A stretch of 64,000 bases of DNA from the NCBI GenBank assembly GCA_964432595.1, contig CAYSOF010000017.1, positions 62,001 to 126,000 on the forward strand, read 5' to 3'. The stretch is from DASYLJ01 sp964432595 (lineage in GTDB: Bacteria; Desulfobacterota; Binatia; DP-6). Each line of letters opens with the position of its first letter. Within the stretch, counting starts at the first letter, position 1. The notes under the pieces are model-generated. The model was given only the letters and a program-made list of their open reading frames with translations, searched no databases and had not been told where the DNA came from. The translations under genes were made by a program, and so were the position numbers. Positions 58,808-64,000 of the stretch are shown piece by piece.

Positions 58808-61681
58808 TCAGGACGCCGCCCGCGCCTCCATGCGGCCGAGCGCCTCGGCCGCGAACGCGCGCACCTGGGCATCGCCGTCGCCGGCCAGCGCGGCCAGGCG
58901 CGGGCGCGCCGCCGCGTCCTGCAGCATGCCGAGCGCCCAGATGGCCGCCAGCCGCGTCCCCTGGTGCGGATCGTCGAGCAGCGGCAGCAGCGTCGGCGCG
59001 AGCGGCACCAGCCGTGCCGCGCCGGCGATCCACGCGCTGGTCTCGCGCTCGAGCGGCTCCTCCGCGCTGAGCCCCTCGGCGAGGCACGCGGCGACCTTCT
59101 CGGGGTGCACCGTCGCCATGTCGATCAGGTAGCTCGGCACGGAGTCCTGCACCTCGTGCTTGCGCGTGCCGAGCATCGCCACCAGGTCGCACAGGCGATC
59201 GAGCTGGCCGAGCCGCACGAGGCCCTCGGCGGCGACGACGCGCAGGTACGGCCGCTTCTCCTCTTCCTGGAACGTCAGCTCGAAGACGGGGATGGCCTCG
59301 CGGTCGTCGAGCATCGCGAGCGCGCGGCCGGCGAACACGCCGACCTGCAGGCGCTGCTTCAGGTCGCCGAGCCACGTGCGGGCCTCGTCGCGCGGCAGGT
59401 CCTGGAGGTGCGGGCGCAGCTGCAGCGGCTGCGGCTCGGTGCCGCCGTTGCGGTGCAGGTGGCGCTCGTTCGACTCGCGCAGCGCCAGATAGGTGAGCGC
59501 GTTGGCGGCGTCGCCGCGCACACGCCACTGGCCGGTGCGGAAGGTGTCGAGCAGGTAATCGACCGCACGGCCGTCGCCGGCCTCGCCGAGGTTGCGGAGC
59601 AGCAGCATCTTGCTCGGCTCGTCGGGCGCGATGGCGTCGGCGAGCGGCTTCACGCCGGCGGCGTCGCCCGCGAGCGCCAGGAACTCGCGCGTCGCGGCGC
59701 CGCGGCGCTCGCGATCGGGATCGGCCATCTCGGCGAGCAGCCGGTCGCGGGGCGGCGTCGGCGCGAAGGTCTGGACGATCGGCTCCGACGCCGGCAGATC
59801 GCGGCGCACGAGCACGTCGTAGCGGCCGAGCCGCGCGTCGAGCCGATAGTGCTCGCGCAACCAGTCGCGCAGGATGAAGTAGTACGCCGCCGACTCCGAG
59901 AAGAATCCGAGGCGCCGATTCAGCGTGACGACGTACCGCGGCGGCTTGGCCTCGAGCTGGCGGAGGATCTCCACCTCGGCGGCGTGGTCCGGCCGCCCCG
60001 GGAAGAAGTAGTCGTGCGGCGTCGGCGTGGGATGGCCGAGCGCGAACGGCACCAGCGCCAGCGCGGGATACGCGAAGAGCGGCTCACCCGGCTCGAGGCG
60101 ATCGCGCAAGTGATCGAACACCGCGTTCAGCGCCTGGAAGTCGTAGCCGCGCTCGGCCTCGACGTGCACCGGCGCCTGCGACGACGTGAGCGTCACCTGC
60201 GGGCGCGCGAGCAGGCCGGCGTAGTTCGGCAGCGCCGCGACCATGGCGAGCGCCGCGCCCCCGGCCACGAGCCCGCCCTCGACGAGCGCGCGCGGCATGC
60301 CGAGCACCGCGGCCCACGCCCGCGCCATGCGCGACGTGCAGGCGACGGCGAGCACCAGGGCCGACGGCATCGCGACGATGAGGTGCATCGTGTCGATGCG
60401 CGGATAGAGCTGGACGAAGCTCGTGTAGGAGAACACGACGAGTGCGAGGAGCCGCCGGCCCTCGACGCCGAGCCGTCCCGCGGGCCCGCGCAGCCGGCGC
60501 AGGCAGTACGCCGACACGGCGAGCCCCATCAGCGGCACGAGCACGAAGCCGACGTGCTGCGCCTGCCAGACGATCGAGCGCGTGACGCCCTCGGGCATGC
60601 GCGCCCAGCTCGCCAGCAGGGCCAGCGTGCCGCCCGTCGCGACCAGCAGGACCACCACCGCGCGGCTCACGTGCATCCGCCCGCGCTCGGCGCCGAGCCC
60701 GAGCACCCCTGCCGTCACCAGGCCGACCGCGACGACGGCCGGCCAGCTCGCCGGGAAGCCGATCGGCACCGGATAGGGCGTCGCGTAGATGCGGTCGGCG
60801 TCCGAGCCGACGAGCAGCACCTCGCGGAGGAAGCCCTGCGGCCCGAGCTTCGCGAGCACCGGGATCATCCACGGCAGCGTCACGCCGAGGACGCCGGCGG
60901 CGACGAGGCCCACGGCGAGCCAGAGCCGGTGCGCCTGCGGCTCGGGCGCCTGCGCCCACAGGAGGCGCGCGAGCAGCAGCAGCATCGGCGGGCCGCAGAT
61001 GACGGCGAACTCCGGCTCGATGATCGCGAAGTTGAACACGACGGCGAAGAACAGCGTGCCGACGACGAGGAGCCCCTGCGCCGAGCGCCGGTCGGGGCTG
61101 CCACGTCCCGCGCCGACGAGCGCGAGGACGAGCCCGCAGGCGAGCGCCGCGAGGACGCCCGAGTTCGGCTTGAAGCTGAATGCGGCGCCCGCCGCGATGC
61201 CCGCGAGCACCAGGTCGCCGCGCCGCGCGTCGCGCAGATAGCGGTCGAAGGCCCACTGCGCCGCCAGGAAGCCGAGCCCCGCGTACCAGGACGGATACGG
61301 CACGTTGAACGACGCGAAGTCGCCGATGAAGCACGGCAGGAACGCCGCGTAGCCGAGCGCCGCCACCGTCGCGAGCCCCACGCCGCCCCACATGCGCGCC
61401 AGCGCGTAGAGCAGCGCGACGTTGAGGCCGTTCACGAGGACGAGCGTCCAGCGGAGCGGGAGGACCGACTCGCCGAACAGGTGGAAGAGACCGGCGTTCA
61501 GGTAGAACGTCCCCGGCGTGTAGCCCGTGTGGAAGTCGACGTACGGGAGCTGCCCGCGGAACGTGCGCGCGATCTGGAAGAGGATCAGACCCTCGTCCTC
61601 GAGGTTGATGCCGTACGGGACGAAGCTCGCGAAGTAGACGGCCGCCACCGCCCCCACCACCCACGGGGCCAGGCGTCTCAC
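58808..61681 (-). CDS. GT-C-like membrane protein with C-terminal HEAT repeats
   Basis: The 957-residue protein joins two unlike parts. Residues about 1-430 are a GT39-like polytopic region whose first loop reads GINLEDEGLILFQIARTF, then GQLPYVDFHTGYTPGT, close to the GT39-like protein at 22853-24991. After a soluble linker (YYFILRDWLREHYRLD region), residues about 640-955 are HEAT-type helical repeats (GDAANALTYLALRES, TRLAAIWALGMLQDAA, VRAFAAEALGRME). HEAT repeats bind partner proteins, so the enzyme may recruit other envelope proteins. The start is GTG 61679-61681 with AGGAG six bases before it. It heads the minus-strand operon and is divergent from the acyltransferase gene. Confidence 0.76.
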   Translation of the reverse strand: MRRLAPWVVGAVAAVYFASFVPYGINLEDEGLILFQIARTFRGQLPYVDFHTGYTPGTFYLNAGLFHLFGESVLPLRWTLVLVNGLNVALLYALARMWGGVGLATVAALGYAAFLPCFIGDFASFNVPYPSWYAGLGFLAAQWAFDRYLRDARRGDLVLAGIAAGAAFSFKPNSGVLAALACGLVLALVGAGRGSPDRRSAQGLLVVGTLFFAVVFNFAIIEPEFAVICGPPMLLLLARLLWAQAPEPQAHRLWLAVGLVAAGVLGVTLPWMIPVLAKLGPQGFLREVLLVGSDADRIYATPYPVPIGFPASWPAVVAVGLVTAGVLGLGAERGRMHVSRAVVVLLVATGGTLALLASWARMPEGVTRSIVWQAQHVGFVLVPLMGLAVSAYCLRRLRGPAGRLGVEGRRLLALVVFSYTSFVQLYPRIDTMHLIVAMPSALVLAVACTSRMARAWAAVLGMPRALVEGGLVAGGAALAMVAALPNYAGLLARPQVTLTSSQAPVHVEAERGYDFQALNAVFDHLRDRLEPGEPLFAYPALALVPFALGHPTPTPHDYFFPGRPDHAAEVEILRQLEAKPPRYVVTLNRRLGFFSESAAYYFILRDWLREHYRLDARLGRYDVLVRRDLPASEPIVQTFAPTPPRDRLLAEMADPDRERRGAATREFLALAGDAAGVKPLADAIAPDEPSKMLLLRNLGEAGDGRAVDYLLDTFRTGQWRVRGDAANALTYLALRESNERHLHRNGGTEPQPLQLRPHLQDLPRDEARTWLGDLKQRLQVGVFAGRALAMLDDREAIPVFELTFQEEEKRPYLRVVAAEGLVRLGQLDRLCDLVAMLGTRKHEVQDSVPSYLIDMATVHPEKVAACLAEGLSAEEPLERETSAWIAGAARLVPLAPTLLPLLDDPHQGTRLAAIWALGMLQDAAARPRLAALAGDGDAQVRAFAAEALGRMEARAAS

Positions 61682-61763
61682 AGGCGTCTCCTACGCAGGG
61701 GTTGATCCGGACGGGTCACGGGCGACGACGACCATAACCCGAGGGCCCCGGAACCCGCCAGCA

Positions 61764-62810
61764 GTGGCGTGGCCGCGGCCACGTTCGGTACTACTCCGGC
61801 CGGTGGGTGCCCGGGGCCGGATCGTCGCCGTCGACATGCTGAAGGGTGTCGCGATCGTGTGGGTCATGCTGATCCACGCGAATCTGCTCGGGGGCACCGT
61901 CGTGATGTCTGCCCTGATCAACCACGCCGTGCCCGTGTTCGTCGTGCTCTCCGGGCTCAACTCGGAGCTCTGGTGGGAGCGGCGCACGAGCGGGCGGACG
62001 CTCGCCGACCTCGGCACATGGCTCTGGTCACGCGCGCGCCGGCTCTACCCGCCGCTGTGGGCCATGCTCGCCGTGTGGTGGGCCATGGCGCTGTGCTCGG
62101 CGCGTCCGCTCGGGCCGCTGTCGTGGACGCTCGCCGCGCGCCACGCGCTGGGCGACCTGCAATGGGTGGATACGGGCTGGTTCGTGACGCTGCTCGTGCA
62201 GCTCGTCGTGCTCTTCCCCGTGCTGCACTTCGCCGCGCGACGCATCGGCGACCTGCCCGTGCTGGCGTTCGGGATCGCCTGTCTCCTCGCGACGATCACC
62301 TGGCGGTTCTGGCTGCTCGGCCCCCTCGGCTACAACGGCCTGCTCGTGTTCGCGCCGCGCATGTTCGCGCACCTCGCGTTCGGCATGCTCCTCGCCCATC
62401 ACCTCGACTGGCTGACGCCACGCATCGCGCTCGCGGCGCTCCTCCTCGTCGTGCTCGGGTGGCTCGTCCACGGCGGCGTCGTCGCCCCGGCGCTCGGCGA
62501 GCACGCGACCTGGCTGCTCGACCTGCCCCTCACCGTCGTCCTCCTCGTCGCGATGGGCGCCCTGGCCGACCGACCCTGGATCGCGCGCCCCCTCGCGTGG
62601 CTGGGCGTCCACTCCTGGGGACTCTACCTCGCCCAGATCCTCGTCATCGCCGCGATCGCGTTCCCGATGGGCCGCGCCTGGGCGCCGGCGCATCTGACGC
62701 CGGCGCTCTACGCGGCCATCCTGCTCGGCGGCGCGATGGCGGTCGTGCTCGCGGTCGATCGCGCGCGCTGCTTGACCTCTCGCACCGCTTCGGTGAACCT
62801 CGCCACGTGA
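61764..62810 (+). CDS. Acyltransferase 3 family protein
   Basis: The 348-residue polytopic protein has the acyltransferase-3 (OafA/OpgC-like) start RIVAVDMLKGVAIVWVMLIH, with the catalytic-type His after the first segment, and about ten membrane segments. Family members O-acylate surface sugars. A start at GTG 61803 (MGARGRIVAVD) is as likely as GTG 61764. The 82-bp gap to the divergent GT-C-HEAT gene holds no clear promoter on the plus strand. Its stop overlaps the start of the dprE2-like gene as GTGA, so the acyltransferase and the epimerase pair are translated as a set. That suggests acylation of a polyprenyl-phosphate or arabinose-related product, which is inference. Confidence 0.78.
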   Translation: MAWPRPRSVLLRPVGARGRIVAVDMLKGVAIVWVMLIHANLLGGTVVMSALINHAVPVFVVLSGLNSELWWERRTSGRTLADLGTWLWSRARRLYPPLWAMLAVWWAMALCSARPLGPLSWTLAARHALGDLQWVDTGWFVTLLVQLVVLFPVLHFAARRIGDLPVLAFGIACLLATITWRFWLLGPLGYNGLLVFAPRMFAHLAFGMLLAHHLDWLTPRIALAALLLVVLGWLVHGGVVAPALGEHATWLLDLPLTVVLLVAMGALADRPWIARPLAWLGVHSWGLYLAQILVIAAIAFPMGRAWAPAHLTPALYAAILLGGAMAVVLAVDRARCLTSRTASVNLAT

Positions 62811-63559
62811 CCCGTCCCTGGCGTCGTGCACTCGTCGTTGGCGCGTCCTCCGGCATCGGTGCGGAGCTGGCCCGCCAGCTCGGCGCGGCCGGCTGTCACG
62901 TGGCGCTCGTCGCCCGCCGTCGCGAGGAGCTCGCGGCGCAGGCCGACGCGATCAACACCGCGCCCGGCGACGGCCGCGCCCTGATCTACCCGCACGACGT
63001 CACGCAGTACGACGGCGTGCCCGACCTGTTCCGCACGATCTGCCACGACCTCGGCGGGCTCGACCTGTTCGTCTACTCGGCCGGCGTCATGCCGCGCATC
63101 GCGCCCGACGAGTACACGTTCGGCAAGGACCGCTCGATCGTCGAGGTGAACGTGCTCGGCGCGATCGCCTGGCTCAACGAGGCCGCGCAGCGCTTCGAGC
63201 GCGGCGGCACCGGCACGATCGTCGGCATCTCGTCCGTCGCCGGCGACCGCGGCCGCCGCGGCAACCCGGCGTACCACGCGTCGAAAGCGGCGCTCGACGC
63301 CTACCTCGAGTCGCTGCGCAACCGCCTCGGCCAGTTCGGCGTGCGCGTCGTCACCGTGAAGCCCGGCCCCGTCGACACGCCGATGACGCGTGGCCTGGAC
63401 CGCGTCCCGCTGCTCATTTCGGTCGAGGCCGCCGCCACGCAGACGCTCGACGCGGCCGCGCGCGGTACGCGCGTCGCCTACGTGCCGTCGAAGTGGCGGC
63501 CGATCATGTTCGTCATCCGCAACATCCCCTCGACGATCTTCCAGCGGCTCGACATCTGA
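62807..63559 (+). CDS. DprE2-like polyprenyl-phosphoryl-ribose 2-epimerase reductase subunit
   Basis: The 250-residue classical SDR has GASSGIGAELARQLG, the catalytic YHASK and the Ser in ISSVAG. The C-terminus WRPIMFVIRNIPSTIFQRL is similar to the end of mycobacterial DprE2, which together with DprE1 epimerises decaprenylphosphoryl-ribose to the arabinose form. Its position directly before a DprE1-like FAD oxidase supports this. The start is GTG 62807 by the GTGA overlap with the acyltransferase; its TGA overlaps the next ATG by one base. The exact substrate lipid and sugar in this organism are unknown. A general SDR of another pathway is the alternative. Confidence 0.75.
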   Translation: MTRPWRRALVVGASSGIGAELARQLGAAGCHVALVARRREELAAQADAINTAPGDGRALIYPHDVTQYDGVPDLFRTICHDLGGLDLFVYSAGVMPRIAPDEYTFGKDRSIVEVNVLGAIAWLNEAAQRFERGGTGTIVGISSVAGDRGRRGNPAYHASKAALDAYLESLRNRLGQFGVRVVTVKPGPVDTPMTRGLDRVPLLISVEAAATQTLDAAARGTRVAYVPSKWRPIMFVIRNIPSTIFQRLDI

Positions 63560-64000
63560 TGTCCTCGTCGCCCGCCAGCCGCCCGCGCCTCGTGCCGGTG
63601 GCGTCGCCGTCGGCGGCGCCGCTACCGCTCGACCGCCTCGAGCGTGTCTGGGCCTGGGGACGCAGCACCAGCGTGATGAGCTGGGTGTACCGGCCGACGA
63701 CCATCGACGGCATCCAGGAGGCCTTCGCCCTCGCCCGCGCCCGCGGGCTCAGCGTCGGGCTGCGCGGCGCGGGCCAGAGCTACGGCGACGCCGCGCTGAA
63801 CGCCGAGAACGTCAGCCTCGACCTGTCGCGCATGACGCGCGTGCTGGCGTGGGACCCGCAGAGCGGCGTCATCACCGTCGAGCCGGGCGTCACGATCCAG
63901 CAGCTCTGGCAGTACACGCTCGAGGACGGCTGGTGGCCGTCGATCGTGCCGGGGACGATGTTCGTCTCGCTGGGCGGCGCCACGGCGATGAACGTCCACG
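63559..64000 (+). CDS. DprE1-like FAD-linked oxidase (partial, N-terminal)
   Basis: The frame is open from ATG 63559 to the window end (147 complete codons). It encodes the start of a PCMH-type FAD-binding oxidase: RGAGQSYGDAALNAEN and PGTMFVSLGGATAMNVH match the FAD-binding motifs of DprE1, the oxidase of decaprenylphosphoryl-ribose. The DprE2-like gene lies directly upstream with a 1-bp TGATG overlap, the arrangement expected for the two-step epimerase. The active-site region that carries the Cys targeted by covalent DprE1 inhibitors lies outside the window. L-gulonolactone-oxidase-like sugar oxidases share these motifs, so the assignment rests partly on the pair. Confidence 0.75.
   Translation, partial: MSSSPASRPRLVPVASPSAAPLPLDRLERVWAWGRSTSVMSWVYRPTTIDGIQEAFALARARGLSVGLRGAGQSYGDAALNAENVSLDLSRMTRVLAWDPQSGVITVEPGVTIQQLWQYTLEDGWWPSIVPGTMFVSLGGATAMNVH

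Overview
The window is a 64 kb stretch of very GC-rich, gene-dense bacterial chromosome. Most genes concern cell-envelope glycans and glycolipids: polyprenyl-phosphate sugar synthesis, membrane-embedded glycosyl transfer, and decoration by acylation, methylation and alkaline-phosphatase-superfamily enzymes. A heptosyltransferase-type GT9, several lipoprotein or Sec signal peptides and no Gram-positive cell-wall genes suggest a Gram-negative-type, probably uncultivated soil or sediment lineage (Desulfobacterota, Myxococcota or Binatota-like). That placement is inference from style, not from a marker gene. I see no rRNA, tRNA, CRISPR array, intact insertion sequence or phage gene.

Layout. 1-5.4 kb: end of an unknown gene, dTDP-rhamnose reductase rfbD, a GT2-methyltransferase fusion, a flippase-like protein coupled to a dolichol-phosphate-mannose-synthase-type GT2, and a GT4. 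5.4-11.6 kb: a minus-strand operon (sugar nucleotidyltransferase-GT2 fusion, phosphatase/sulfatase-fold lipoprotein, B12-type radical SAM enzyme, SGNH hydrolase). 11.6-18.8 kb: GT-C-like membrane proteins, two convergent MBOAT O-acyltransferases and a GT2. 18.8-22.9 kb: an island of different character, with a BTAD/SARP-alpha/beta-hydrolase-adenylate-cyclase regulator facing a diiron protein-OsmC operon that is followed directly by a 159-nt palindromic element. 22.9-30.2 kb: a minus-strand operon of three GT-C-like proteins and a second B12 radical SAM enzyme. 30.3-41.1 kb: an eight-gene plus-strand operon (GT9, epimerase, flippase-methyltransferase fusion, YfhO-like protein, GT2, SPASM radical SAM, GT39, FkbM methyltransferase). 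41.0-49.4 kb: tandem YfhO-like proteins, methyltransferases, GT-C and GT2. 49.4-61.7 kb: three more phosphatase/sulfatase-fold proteins, a membrane protein with a spermidine-synthase-like core, a methyltransferase and a GT-C-HEAT fusion. 61.8-64 kb: an acyltransferase followed by a dprE2-dprE1-like pair, the second cut by the window end.

How the genes fit together (inference). Six GT2 enzymes or domains of the polyprenyl-phosphate-sugar-synthase type could charge lipid carriers. Flippase-like proteins could move them, and about eleven polytopic GT-C or YfhO-like proteins could use them as periplasmic donors. MBOAT and acyltransferase-3 enzymes, methyltransferases and four threonine-nucleophile phosphatase/sulfatase-fold proteins would decorate the products. 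Two recurring features stand out: repeated fusion of enzymes that are usually separate, and a shared beta-sandwich-like module in at least four exported proteins. Genes are tightly packed with 1-8 bp start/stop overlaps, and several convergent gene pairs overlap at their 3' ends.
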